In this document: piece after piece, positions 44,300 to 57,200 of the stretch
Numbering within the stretch: position 1 is the first letter of the stretch
How the letters are laid out: each line of letters starts with the position of its first letter
Origin: Aporrectodea caliginosa
Lineage: Eukaryota; Annelida; Clitellata; Crassiclitellata; Lumbricidae
Length of the DNA stretch: 64,000 nt
Direction: 5' to 3'
NCBI GenBank assembly: GCA_020284085.1
Contig: JACEVL010000932.1
Location: 221,001-285,000 of the forward strand
Notes under the pieces: generated by a model
What the model was told of the DNA's origin: nothing
Seen by the model: the letters and a program-made list of their open reading frames with translations, nothing else
Databases searched by the model: none
Position numbers and translations under genes: made by a program

Positions 44300-45369
44300 G
44301 TTCTTCTTACAAGCTCTAAGGCAGTTCATCTTCTAGGTATAGCTTCCTCGGTTCTCACCAAAACATTTCAAACAGAACAATAGCTATATCACTTATAGTG
44401 AGTCCACCCACTGTTTCTGATGGTACAAAAACTCTAACGCAACAGCTTGCAACAAAGGAATTAACCTCACTAAGTTCTCCTTTACAAAAGCAGCCTCAAA
44501 CGGAGCTTGTATTATAGGAATACACCTTATTATTACTATTTAGAAAAGCTCTAACGGGGAGCCAGCGTATAGGAATAACGTCACTGATTTGACCTCACAA
44601 AGCAAGAAGACGATCAAGTTGGTAAATAAAGAATTTTTCAGGTTTATAATTTTTAACTGAAACAATGACATTGAAATTTCTAAAATATCAAGATGGGCAA
44701 GGTGTCAGTGATAGACAAAATGCGTATGCAAACACTTCATGAGCAAGGTCTTTAAGCTCTAATCGCCGCTTGCCCTGATAAACAGTGGAAGCTGAGTAGG
44801 CCTACCGGAAAAAAATACGCGGTCCGCATTCATGAAAGGGGATCGGCTCTGGAACGTCGTAAAGGCAGCGGAAGTTAGAAATCTTCCGCACTCCAACAAA
44901 TGGATAATCGCGTAACGGGAGCTATGCTGGAGAATACCACAATCTGCGTCCAAAGCTAAAATTGATAAGAGAATTGAAGGTCGGCATTGAAGTTGATGTG
45001 GGAAGATTTACCTCTGGAACCCATCAACAAAGACATCAAAACTTTGCAAAAAGACTCAGAACATGTATGGGCACTGGTGGTGGACACATTGAACTCAAGT
45101 TGTGAAACAATAATCAAGTTTGTTTGATTACAATTATTTGAGAAGTGACTTAGTAAAATCGTTTTTTTGCCTTTGTTGGTTACTTTTTTGAACCATCTAA
45201 AACAGTGGGTGGACTCACTAAAAGTGATATAACTTTGTTGTGTTTGAAATTTTTTTGTGAAATTTGGCCATTATACGTAGATATGAATTACCTTTAAGCC
45301 TGTAAAGCATGATTTAAAAATTCTTACTTTTGGCCGAAATATATAGGAAAAAATTCGTAGGGGGTTCCT
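44300..45369 (+). mobile_element. mariner-like deletion derivative, left copy (disturbed)
   Basis: It shares with the cleaner copy at 46924-48050 the ATGGGCAAGGTGTCAGTGAT start, the HTH-like coding region, the C-terminal coding scrap and the right end (GCGTAGGGGGTTCCT-type). The left ~300 bases are interleaved with minisatellite words such as AGCTCTAAGG, GGAATTAACCTCACTAAG and CTCCTTTACAAAAGC, so the left terminus cannot be placed. Confidence 0.6.
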
Positions 45370-45816
45370 CTTTAAAAGGCTCTCCACGGAGTATATCTAT
45401 ATATATATATATATAATCGTTTCTATTTGCGACTTCAAGTTGAGCAATTCTTACGTAACTTCGATTTCCGCTTCTTCTGCGATCGATGAGTATCGACGAG
45501 TTTCTGTTCGAAATAACAATGTCGTGTGGATTATTGGTCGATTTCTGTCTTCAAAAGGAGCACTTTTTCGCCGAATTTCGAATTAATTTTTTCTGATAAA
45601 AATGTTCGATGATCTTCTGTTCACAGTTACATGTCGTGTCGATCTTTCGATTTTCGATTTGTGGCATGAAATGGTACCGTTCTTTCGCCGAATTTCATCT
45701 TTCTATTTCTCCTGATTGACGAATTTCGATAATTTTTCCTCGAAATGTTTTCCATTACCTCTACGCCATGGTCTCCTCCTTCACGTCGACTTTCGAAATG
45801 AAGCTCGATCGTCGAG

Positions 45817-46088
45817 GAATAACCTCACTCGGTTCTCTTTTACAAAGAAAGCTCTAACACGGAACTTGTCTTATAGGAATAACCTCACTCGGTTCTCCTT
45901 TACAAAAGCTCTAAGAACTCGGTTCTCCTTTGCAAAAGCTCTAACACGGAGCTTGTTTTATAGGAATAACCTCACTCGGTTCTCCTTTACAAAAGCTCTA
46001 ACACGGAGCTTGTCTTATAGGAATAACCTCACTCGGTTCTCCTTTCTTTACAAAAGCTCTAACACGGAGCTTGTTTTATAGGAATAAC
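45817..46088 (+). repeat. 57-bp minisatellite, short array (about 5 copies)
   Basis: Same family as the main array with the CACGG variant prevailing. It lies between the two 2.4-kb blocks and is fused directly to the tail of the left one. Confidence 0.9.
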
Positions 46089-46124
46089 CATCACTCGGAA
46101 GTAGCCAGATATAATATAGCTCTA

Positions 46125-46860
<736 letters not shown>

Positions 46861-46923
46861 ATAAAGCTCTATATACTTAAAGGATATATATATATATATA
46901 TACTCACTCGGTTCTCCTTTAAA

Positions 46924-48050
46924 AGGAACCCCTACGCATTTTTTGCTAATATTTCGGCTAGGAAGTAAGAATTTTTAAATCAAATTTCACAGGCTGAAAG
47001 GCAATTCATGTCTTATAGCTTCCAAATTTCACCAAAACTCCTTTACAAACAGAACAATAGTTATATCACTTTTAGTAGGTCCACCCACTGTTTTTTGATG
47101 GTACAAAACTCTAACGCAACATCTTGCAACAAAAAACGATTTTACTAAGTCACTTCTCAAATAATTGTTTTCAAACAAACTTGATATTACCAGATACATA
47201 TTATTATTACTATTTAGAAAAGAAACGGGGTACCATAGTAACTGCACGTCACTGTGACGTCACTTAGCAAGAAGACTATCAAGTTGGTAAATAAAGAATT
47301 TTTCAGGTTAATAATTTTTTATTGAAACAATGACATTGAGCTTGATTTCTAAAATATCAAGATGGGCAAGGTGTCAGTGATAGACAAAATGCGTATGCAA
47401 ACACTTCATGAGCAAGGTCTTTGAGCATAAGCTCAATCGCCGCTTGCCCTGATAAACAGTCTAAGCTGAGTAGGCCTACCGTTAAAAATACCTCACTCCG
47501 CATTCATGAAAGGGGATCGGCTCTGGAACGTCGTAAAGGCAGCGGAAGGTAGAAATCTTCCGCACTCCAACAAATGGATAATCGCGTAAGGGGAGCTATG
47601 CTGGAGAATACCACAATCTGCGTCCAAAGCTAAAATCGATAAGAGAATTGAAGGTCGCATTGAAGTTGATGTGGGAAGATTTACCTCTGGAACCCATCAA
47701 CAAAGACATCAAAACTTTGCACAAAGAGCTCAGAACATGTATGGGCACTGGTGGTGGACACCTGAACTCAAGTTGTGAAACAATAATCAAGTTTGTTTGA
47801 TTACAATTATTTGAGAAGTGACTTAGTAAAATCGTTTTTTGTTGCTTTCACACGTTGCGTTACGTTTTTGAACCATCAAAAAACAGTGGGTGGACTCACT
47901 AAAAGTGATATAACTTTTGGTTCTGTTTGAAATTTTTCTGTGAAATTTGGCCATTATACGTAGATATGAATTACCTTTAAGCCTGTAAAGCATGATTTAA
48001 AAATTCTTACTTTTGGCCGAAATATTAGCAAAAATGCGTAGGGGGTTCCT
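46924..48050 (+). mobile_element. mariner-like element with internal deletion, right copy
   Basis: Long imperfect terminal inverted repeats: the left starts AGGAACCCCTACGCATTTTT, the right ends AAAATGCGTAGGGGGTTCCT, with further inverted matches inwards (TTGTTGCAA..., GTGGGTGGAC). The coding remnant starts ATGGGCAAGGTGTCAGTGAT: MGKVSVIDKMRMQTLHEQG, then YPDKQWKLS and GSALERRKGSGR, an N-terminal HTH. It is followed directly by WEDLPLEPINKDIKTLH and GTGGGHLN, typical of the C-terminus of mariner-type transposases. The whole DDE core between them is missing. Frameshifts are also present. Target duplication not clear. Confidence 0.68.
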
Positions 48051-48490
48051 ATTTTTTGGCCCACAAATATATATATATACTATATATATATATAATAGCC
48101 TATTTGCGCTTCAAGTTGAACAATTCTTACGTTTAACTTCGATTTCCGCTTCTTTGTGATCGATGAGTATCGACGAGTTTCTGTTCGAAATAATAATGTC
48201 GTGTGGATTATTGGTCGATTTGTGTCTTCAAAAGGAGCAGTTTTTCGTCGAATTTCGAATTAATTTTTTCTGATAAAAATTTTCGATGATCTTCTGTTCA
48301 CAGTTACATGTCGTGTCGATCTTTCGATTTTCGATTTGTGTCACCAAATGGTACAGTTCTTTCGCCGAATTTCATCTTTCTATTTCTCCTGATTGACGAA
48401 TTTCGATATTTTTTCCTCGAAATGTTTGCCATTAGGTCACGCCATGGTCTCCTCCTTCACGTCGACTTTCGAAATGAAGCTCGATCGTCG

Positions 48491-48803
48491 ATCGACTCGT
48501 TTCCATTGCACCAAACAATCGGTGATGACGTCTCATCGCTGGAAATACATGCCACGTTTCTAGTAAAAATCAACTTTTAGTAAGCTGAAGCTGATTCTGA
48601 CGTATTCACGAAGTGATCGAGCCAAAACCGATTGAGTAATTTGGCGATTCTAAGCATTGAAAACGACGTTTTATATCAAGTCGATTTTGACAAAGTAATA
48701 GATGCGTTTGCATCTGCAAAAGCCAGAAATATTAGCTCGTATCCAGTAGCTTTAAACCTTTGAAGTTTCTTAGCCTTCTTAATCTTAGGCTCTTCAAAGA
48801 CAA
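48491..48803. other. unassigned spacer
   Basis: No gene or repeat recognised between the right 2.4-kb block and the truncated gag. Confidence 0.4.
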
Positions 48804-49382
48804 TTATGACATAATGACTTGCCCTGGGAAATCATCTTGTATTTCTTCAATCAACTTTTTCTTTCCAAAATATTCATTACCATAAACCCCACTGGTGGTA
48901 CCAGGTGTAGCGACCGTGCCGGCCTCTAGCGGTCGGTCGTGATGTTGCGGAGATGGTTTGCATGGTAAGTCATACCTGGAAAGGGTTCGAACCTCTGTTC
49001 GGGAGAAAGAAGAAATATGGGGTGCAGATATTTCTTTGTCTGACTTAGGCCTCACCAATTGTTGCAAGCGGGCGCTTCGTCTAAGACCTCCACCTAGCGG
49101 TGCTACCGAGTGGTGAGTAGCAGCGCTCTCATCACATACCAGGGAATCAACATCGGACATATTGTACGCGGATTCTGCGGTCTGCAGACCAATGCATGGA
49201 GATGCATCCGGGTTCTTGGGCTCCGCAACATCATTATCAGTGGTAAGTTTAGCATTCAATAAGTGTAATTGGGTCACTAACATATCTAAAATGGCCGCCT
49301 GTTCTTCTTGGCGTTTCATTATAGCTTGCCAACATTCTTCATTACCTCTATCACTAGGCAAATACAAGTCCTTCTCTTCCAT
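48804..49382 (-). pseudogene. truncated second gag (first ~184 codons) of the Gypsy element
   Basis: It encodes the same N-terminus as the full Gag-Pol (MEEKDLYLPSDRGN...; one visible change is EECWQ for DCWQ) up to KKLIEEI. Homology then stops at about 48839 and the frame ends shortly after in unrelated sequence. It sits downstream (in the element's sense) of the left LTR block, as if a second copy in tandem had been cut. It carries no Gag capsid or zinc knuckle. Confidence 0.8.
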
Positions 49383-50109
49383 TTTAATATGTTTAATTAC
49401 AGTATAATTCCAAAATAGTTTGATTCAGTTTTCACAGACAGCGCCCTCTGACGGCGTAATTGAACTAAGAAACAGAGTTCAATCATACATCAACTTAAAT
49501 TGTCAACCTCTTAAGCAATTGCGCTATATAAATCAGTATTAATAATCGCTTAGACAATCATTGAGATTTGAACCCAGGTACAAATAATGAAACGTTATCA
49601 TCTAACCTTTATACCAAGAACCGGCAAGAACAGTTCCTCGATCCTGCTCACGGTCGATCTTCGCTGTCGGAAGAAGCGTCAACCAAAAGCGCAAGCACAC
49701 TCCGGCCTCGAACCTGCTACCGAAAAGCTTAGGCACGGATGCTGTACCAGTGCGTCTCTAACGTCGTTGTGCTTCCCTGGTCTCCGATTGGCGCCAAAAT
49801 CTTTCCCGCCAAATCTACCTCACAACACTTATCTTAACGACGGAGGTCCTTCTCCTTCAACGGTCGGACGTCAACTGCTCGGCTGCACGCAGCGCTCTCG
49901 CCTTATATAGCCTCGGGCTGCCGCCAAAACCTATATGCATTGCCGCGCTGACAGCAGGCGAAAATAAAGGCGCGAAAGCGGTCAACGAAAACCGATCAAT
50001 AATTCCCGCGCTATGCAGAGATCGCTAGCACAGTAGAAGAAATACCGCCAACTTGCAGGTAGGCGCAGCAAAGCGAAAAAGGCGCTAACCCGTGCCGAGG
50101 TTCGGCACA
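49383..50109 (-). mobile_element. Gypsy LTR plus leader, left (3') copy
   Basis: Direct repeat of 57389-58115 with roughly a dozen or more visible substitutions in ~725 bases. The outer end in the sense direction is TGTGCCGAACCTCGGC, where homology with the other copy starts sharply. The inner border between LTR and leader cannot be fixed because the homology runs on into gag on both sides. It carries a TATATAA-type box at 49903-49909. Confidence 0.75.
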
Positions 50110-50123
50110 CTCTCCCAACCTTC
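50110..50123 (-). other. putative polypurine tract
   Basis: In the sense direction GAAGGTTGGGAGAG lies immediately before the TGTGCC start of the left LTR, the expected place for plus-strand priming. Confidence 0.5.
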
Positions 50124-50382
50124 GGGAAAAATTTCCCAAGACACTGGAAATTTTTTATGTCATATAACCTTCTTAGGTAGCCTATACAAACCAATCACAA
50201 TTTAAGAAAGGTGTTACTATAAAAACAAATATCAATCGTCCATTAACGACTATAAGAAATCACAAGGCAGCAAATCATAATTGAAGATGCACACAAATAA
50301 TTAAAGTACATTTAGAGGAAGTATACGCAAACATGTTCATGCCCCTTCCTTAACAAAACACCACTAATTAACTTCAAGTCTA
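50124..50382. other. non-coding region between ORF3 and LTR of the Gypsy element
   Basis: AT-rich 3' untranslated stretch of the element, no ORF. Confidence 0.5.
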
Positions 50383-51222
50383 CTACACCTCCCCTGTGTG
50401 ATCAACTTTATCCATAAGGTCCCATAACCAAGTGGCTTTTCTCAAACCAAACAGTGTGGCAACCATAATGGGAACTTTCCAACCCTGAGTTCCGGCGAGG
50501 TCACGAATATCCTCAACTCTAGCCCTAAACTCTGCCTCCAAGGGAATCTCTGGACAAAGCAAGAATCTGGCTACCACTTCAGCTGTCTGCGCCCAATCCT
50601 CGAAAGACCAAAATTGAGGGCCATCCCAAGGCTTCAAATCTACCAAAGGAGTCGGAATCGGATCCAATGCAGCCAACCCTTCCACTCCCACGGCCCACTT
50701 ACGCAGGACTCGATTAATCCTAGGAGTGGTGGCCACAGTCTGCACTGTAAGCAAAATAATTGGCACAGCTTCTGCCAACTCAGTTACATGCACCGAGGAA
50801 CTAACAAGTTCCTCTAAATCAGATTCAGACAAATCTAATCGACCCCTTTTGAACAGAAAATTCAACACGATCCAGACTAATCCTCCCATCTCAGTACGCG
50901 TAGTGCGAATAATCTGCACCAAGTCCTCAGGAGCATCTTCTGGCGGAATTTCAGGCACAGAAGGATTCTGGAACATAGCTGCCAAAATCGCTAAATCATG
51001 TGGATCAGCCAAGTTCAAAACTCGTTTCTCCTTTGAGAACGAACCAGTCTCAATTCTAATGGCGGCACAAAGAGGCATCTGGCTACATGGTAGTTCATCA
51101 TCCACTTCATTCACTTCTATCAAAGGTGATAATGCTTCATCACAGGCGAGAGTTTCTTCGCGATCACTCGGTCCTGGAATTTCTTGTCCTTCTTCACGTT
51201 GCTCTAATTGTTTATTGGCCAT
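50383..51222 (-). CDS. third ORF of the Gypsy element, unknown function (279 aa)
   Basis: Uninterrupted ORF 49 bases downstream of the gag-pol stop, in the position where env lies in some Ty3/Gypsy elements. It does not look like an envelope: there is no N-terminal signal peptide (MANKQLEQREEGQEIPGP is acidic and polar), few cysteines and no clear C-terminal anchor. Moderately hydrophobic stretches occur in the middle (MGGLVWIVLNFLF; AVPIILLTVQTV). The rest is predicted helical and acidic, Pro-rich at the front, with many Trp near the C-terminus (WDGPQFWSFEDWAQ; ATWLWDLMDKV). It is not a second gag: no capsid or zinc-knuckle pattern. Its open state next to an intact pol suggests it is, or was until recently, under constraint. 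I do not recognise a family. Confidence 0.7.
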   Translation of the reverse strand: MANKQLEQREEGQEIPGPSDREETLACDEALSPLIEVNEVDDELPCSQMPLCAAIRIETGSFSKEKRVLNLADPHDLAILAAMFQNPSVPEIPPEDAPEDLVQIIRTTRTEMGGLVWIVLNFLFKRGRLDLSESDLEELVSSSVHVTELAEAVPIILLTVQTVATTPRINRVLRKWAVGVEGLAALDPIPTPLVDLKPWDGPQFWSFEDWAQTAEVVARFLLCPEIPLEAEFRARVEDIRDLAGTQGWKVPIMVATLFGLRKATWLWDLMDKVDHTGEV

Positions 51223-51271
51223 GGTAATCTTTAAATCAATACTACAAAATTAAAACACAATACAACATAAT

Positions 51272-54200
51272 TTAAACATCACAACGAAACCTAGCAGGTT
51301 TTTGAGTCAAACGCTTAGGACGAACGATTTCCTGTCCTAACAACGAAGTGTCATCCAGAACTTCTTCGGGTTCAAATCCTACGGACGTGCGGACATCGTC
51401 CTCGATGGGGGAAAAATCACCTTCCACCAACTTTAACTTGTCAACATAGACAATCAAAGGCGGGGATTTCGAACTCTTCCGGATCCTATAAAGAACAGGA
51501 CTTAATTTATCAAGCACTTGGTAAGGACCAGTATAGTTTTTATTCCATTTGTCTTTCAGACCCGTTCTTCTCCTCGGATAGAAGTACCACACTAAGTCTC
51601 CAGGTTGGAAACTAGTTTCCTTGACACGCAAATCATATCTAAAGGCACGAGTACTAGCTTGACGCTGCATAAATTCTCTAACACATTGAAAATCAATTTG
51701 CATGCGTTCTAGTTGATCTACAACAAAAGCATCAGTTGAAAGACGGTCTGGCAAAACTCGGCAGTCTCCTAAAATCAAATCAATTGGCAGACACAACTCT
51801 CGGGAAAGGAAGAGCCGGTTCGGTGTGTAGCCAGTACTTTCATTCTCACTTGCTCGATACGCAGCCAGGACGTACGGAAGATGTAGGTCCCAATCTCGTT
51901 GGTTCTGGCTGACAACTTTACCGAGCATGGAATTCAGCGTTTTATGAAAACGTTCCACGGCGCCGTTCGAGCTAGGCTTGTAAGGCGACGTGCGTACTTT
52001 ATCTATGCGCAACAGTCGGCAGAGGTCCTTGAAGAGTATCGCCTCAAAACAAGGGCCTTGGTCCGAAATGATTTGTCTCGGACAACCGAACCTTGAAATG
52101 AATTCCTTCACCAAGACTTTAGCCACGGTGGTTGCCTCTTGATTGCGTATGGGATACGCCTCAGCCCATCTGGTGAAATGATCGACAATGGTAAGTATGT
52201 ATCGATAACCAGTTGTGGATACGGGATGGGGACCCGTGATATCGATCCCGATACATTCAAGTGGAGCCCCGACATTCATGTTCTGCAATTTCCCTTGCCG
52301 TGGAGGATGTCCTCTCCAGTACTTGGCGCATACTTGACATCGACGGAGGCATTGGCGAACGTCATCTCGCCAACCCGGCCAATAAGCTCTTTTCCGGACT
52401 TGCGCTGTAGTTTTACGGATACCCAAGTGTCCGCCAGACATACCGTCGTGTGTCTGTTGAATCAGCATTTGTCGCCGGCTCGGAGGAGGAATCAATTGAT
52501 ACCACATGACTGAATTCGTGACAGGATGTAACCAGCGGCGCATCAGCAAACCGTCTTTATTGATCAATTGTGGCCACTGCGCCAAGAGTGTCTTCAGTTC
52601 AGGACTATGGCCACGTGTCGATTCCAAGGACGGTTTTTCGTCAGACTCGGCCAGTCGTTCCAGGATCCAGCTAAGATTCTTATCTGCCCGTTGTTCCTCG
52701 ATCAGTTTCTTTGCGTTCCATTCGTGACAAACATTCGGTGATGTCGAGTCAGTTGCTGGTGCATTCTGAATGACATCTACCACCATCGGACGACGGGAAA
52801 GGGCATCAGCATTGCGATGTGCACTGCCGGCGCGGTGTTGAATATCAAAACTGAATTCCTCTATGATCGTGAGCCATCTTGCGCTTTGACCAATAGGTTG
52901 AGGCGTTTTCCTCAACCACTGGAGTGCAGAATGGTCTGTTCTGAGGACAAACCTGCGCCCCAAAAGGTATTGGCGGTACATTTTAAGAAAATGAACCATA
53001 GCCAGCAGTTCTTTCCTAGTCACATCGTAATTCTTCTCAGCATCTGAGCAGACACGACTTCCGAAACAAATGACTTTCTCCTGTCCTTCTTGGACTTGAG
53101 AAAGGACGGCCCCGATAGCTTCGTAAGAGGCATCGGTATCTAAGATGTACAAGTCTCGATCATTCGGCAACGCTAAAACAGGGGCTTCAGTCAAGCACCT
53201 CTTCAATTCACAAAATGCATTGTCACATTCGATCGACCAGTGAAACCGCATGCCCTTCTTAGTAAGCGCGTGTAAAGGTCTTGCCACATGTGCAAAGTCA
53301 GGCACGAAGCGGCGGTAATAGGCACAGAGACCTACAAAGGACCGAGCATCTCGTAGCGATGACGGTGTTGGCCATTCAGATACCATTCGTATTTTTTCAG
53401 GATCAGTTTGGATTCCTTCTTTACTAACGACATGTCCCAGGAAAGTTACTTGTTGCTGAAGGAGGTGGCATTTGTTTGGTTTCAATTTAAGTCCCACGGT
53501 CTTCAGTCGTTCTAACACCCGAGCAATTCTGGTTAGATGGGTATTCAAATCAGCTGCGAAGATGATAATGTCATCAAGGTATATTAAACAAATTTCAAAA
53601 TTCAGGCCAGCCATGACTAAATTCATCATGCGGGAAAAAGACGCAGGTGAATTGCTTAACCCAAAGGGTAAGACTCTGAATTGATAGCTACCCTTCCGAG
53701 TAATAAAAGCTGTCTTGTGTCGATCTTTCGTGTGCACGGCCAATTGATGATACCCAGCCTTCAGGTCAAATGTACTGAACCATCGAGAACCAGATAGACT
53801 ATCAAGGCATTCAGCGATCAACGGAAGCGGAAACGCGTCTGGACGTGTTTTTGCGTTGACAGCCCGGTAATCTACGCAGAAGCGTGGCGTACCGTCTTTC
53901 TTTTTCACGATGACAACGTTACTTGCCCAGGGGGACATCGAAGGTTCGATAATCTTCAACCGCAGCATGTTGTCAATCTGTTCATCGATAAGAGGAAGCA
54001 ACGTCATCGGCTGTCGACGAAGCGATTGCCTCACGGGTCTTTCGTCTCCGGTATCGATCTCATGCTGTAGGATCTCCGTGTATCCTAAGTCGAATTCATG
54101 TAGCGAGAAGGCACTGTGGTTTTGCAGAATAAGACGGCGAAGATCTTCTTTTATGGATTCAGGCACATCTTCGGCGACTTCATTCCAGAGCGGCGCTAAG

Positions 54201-57200
54201 GTCTGTTCCATCGTTTTCTCGTCTAGCGGTTTATTCGTCTCACACACAGCGTTGCATTCTCCAGGATTTGATTTCATATGTTTTTCTTCCATGATCTCAA
54301 CATCTTCAGTCGACCATTGTAGACCTCGGCGTAATTTCACGGTTTGACCAGTGGGATTCATTATGCGTACCACTAAGTCATTGAGTCGGTCGGGCAGCAG
54401 CGTTCCAGCAACCCATAGTCCGGAGTCCAGTTGCTGTGGTTGTGTAGCCCAGGTTCCACATTCTATAGACAGGCTTGGTAGAACGGCGAATACTTCAATA
54501 TCCATCTCACTCATCGGAGGCACTTTCACGTCTCGAGCAATGGCAATTCTTCGGCATTTCACAGGTTCTGGCCTATTATGGATTGGTAGAACATGACCAT
54601 TGATGGTGATCCAAGGCTCCCCAAAATGCCATTGAGCTTTTTGTTCTTCAAGCCACGCCAATCCGAGAATAAGTTCTGAAATCTGTTCCGACACCAAGCA
54701 GCGCGCCTCAAAAGTGTATCCTTCTGTCTCGCAGGACAACAGAGTCTCCCCGACGACACGGATTTCTGTGCCATTCGCCGCGCGTAAAAGCTGTCTGGTT
54801 TTCACCAAGTCTCCCTTTTTCACAAGCGAAGCCGGTGCTAATGAAAGTTCACAGCCTGTGTCCACGAGACCCCATACATTTCTTCCATTTATTCGTAGCG
54901 CCAGGTAAGCATTACTACTACCGACAATGTGATGTAGATTGGTTACCGTTGGTTGGCTTTCAGTTGTGTCCTCAGGTGGCGCTGTAACAAATAGATTCGG
55001 ACAGTGACGTGCCAGATGACCCGGATGACCACATTCGTAGCACGTCTTGGTGGCTCGCCAATCATTCGAACGATTGGCCCGTTGATAAGGTTGAGCCCGA
55101 TTAGTTGATCGTTCTGTTCTCATCTGTTCGCGATCATCGGTTGACGAGTCCATGGCTGGAGAAGACTTCAGATTCTTCCAGTATCTGTGTTTATCACCGA
55201 AAGGTTTCTGTCGAGCCAGCGCATCATCAATCATCTTCTGTATCGTCTCTAGGTTAATGTCAGTTTCTTTAACTGTCTTAACCCGGGCAGGACGACGTTC
55301 TTGTGGATCGAAGTCATTCTTTTCTGCTTTACGATACCCTTCGTATCGCATCGCCAGGTTGTAAGCTTTATCGAGGCAGGATGGTTCATTCTCTCGGACT
55401 TTCATTGCAACCTCTCGATCTCGAATAGCGTCGATAAAGGATCTGACGGCAATTGATTCACTGTGGACTGTAGTGGGTCCAGGAAATGCGAGGCTCATTA
55501 ATCTGCGAATGTCTTGGACAAGAACTCCCAAGTCCTCACCTTCTTTTTGTCGACGAGTGCTGAGTTGCGTCTGGTAAAGAGTCATTTGATCAGTACCACC
55601 ATAGCGCTGTCGGAGGCGTTGAATCAAATCAGACCACGTGACGACGGTAGCAGAATCAAATTCCCACAACAGCTGATTGGCAGGCTCAGTTAGCGCACAC
55701 ATCAACTGGTTAAGTTTTTCATCATCTGTCCAAGAGTTATTTCGGGCACAGACTTCAAATTTCTTAATGAAGGCTTCCACCGCAGTTCTTCCATTGTACG
55801 ACCCAAGCTTGATCCACTGGCGAGAAGCTCGAGGCGAAGCAGTCTCGGGAGAAGTAGAATTCTTTGCAGCTAGCATCGTTTCTTTGTCTGACGGCCCAGA
55901 CGGTTCACTGGCTGGCGGAAGTTTCTGATTCGACACCAACTTGTTCGTTTGTGTAGCCGACGACACCATCACTTTCGTAGACCGGAAGTTGCTCTTACCA
56001 GCTTCTGTCTCGATGATCGAAGCAGGCTCCGACGTGGCGGTTCTATTCTTATCGTCAGACGGCACCAATTCTTTGGCTCGACCCCCTTGAAAGATTTGCT
56101 CTGGCCAGGCAGCAGTCTCAGGACGCGGTTGTTGCCATTGGGATGAACGCACGTAAGATTTGCTCGCTCTCAGGTTCAGATCACCCATCAGAGACGTCGC
56201 GTCTGTGACTTCTCGTCCGGTAGTGCTTCGAAGAATTGACCCGTAGCTCACTGAAGGACGAGTGGACATCGCATCACGAAGCACTTGATCTTGTTCCGCG
56301 GTTGCGTAGGTCAACGTAGCGGGAGACCAGGTCGACATCACGTATCTAGGCCCCGAGGTTATCGGCGTCGTCGCAGACATGGGAATACCTGTCGTTCGAC
56401 GTTCAGTATCGACGAAGGACCAAGCAGCATTGTCTGGCGTCGCATAGTAGGAGCGCATGTCTTGGGCCTGGGCTGCGTATCGAGCAAAGTGAGGCGACGA
56501 CTTTTGTTTGTAAGACGACTGGCGTCTCAACTCGTCTTCATTCACAGGGCTCCGAGAGGGCAATTTATCTGTAACTAAATACTCAGTATTAGTACTAGTA
56601 CTTTCATCATAACAACAAGTCTTAGGCCTATTTAATCTTGTCATTGCCATTCTATTTCCAATTTCAGATTCATTTTCATCATTCATCCGAATTTTATGAG
56701 CATAACCTTCACTCATCCATACTTCATGTTCATCTTCATCAAAGTCCAAAGCATGCCAAGCATCAACTCTATTCTTACCTATCGGCTGATTAAATGACAT
56801 CTGTGTTTTAAGACATTTATCTTCACTGTTATAATCTTCTTCCCTTATTTCTTCAATCAACTTTTTCTTTCCAAAATATTCATTACCATAAACCCCACTG
56901 GTGGTGCCAGGTGTAGCGACCGTGCCGGCCTCTAGCGGTCGGTCGTGATGTTGCGGAGATGGTTTGCATGGTAAGTCATACTTGGAAAGGGTTCGAACCT
57001 CTGTTCGGGAGAAAGAAGAAATATGGGGTGCAGATATTTCTTTGTCTGACTTAGGCCTCACCAATTGTTGCAAGCGGGCGCTTCGTCTAAGACCTCCACC
57101 TAGCGGTGCTACCGAGTGGTGAGTAGCAGCGCTCTCATCACATACCAGGGAATCAACATCGGACATATTGTACGCGGATTCTGCGGTCTGCAGACCAATG

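Larger units (their letters stand above)
43408..45816. repeat. 2.4-kb segmental repeat, left copy
   Basis: It begins GAAGTAGCCAGATATAATAT and then holds CATC, CTAT and CT microsatellites, a mariner-like element and a unique tail ending AAGCTCGATCGTCGA. The same order recurs at 46098-48490. The left copy is disturbed: pieces of the 57-bp unit are scattered through its microsatellites and transposon. Minisatellite units separate the two copies. Confidence 0.75.

Noticed and set aside
50383..51222. Envelope gene of an errantivirus-like Gypsy element
   Set aside because: The position fits, but no signal peptide, membrane anchor, furin-like site or cysteine pattern is visible.
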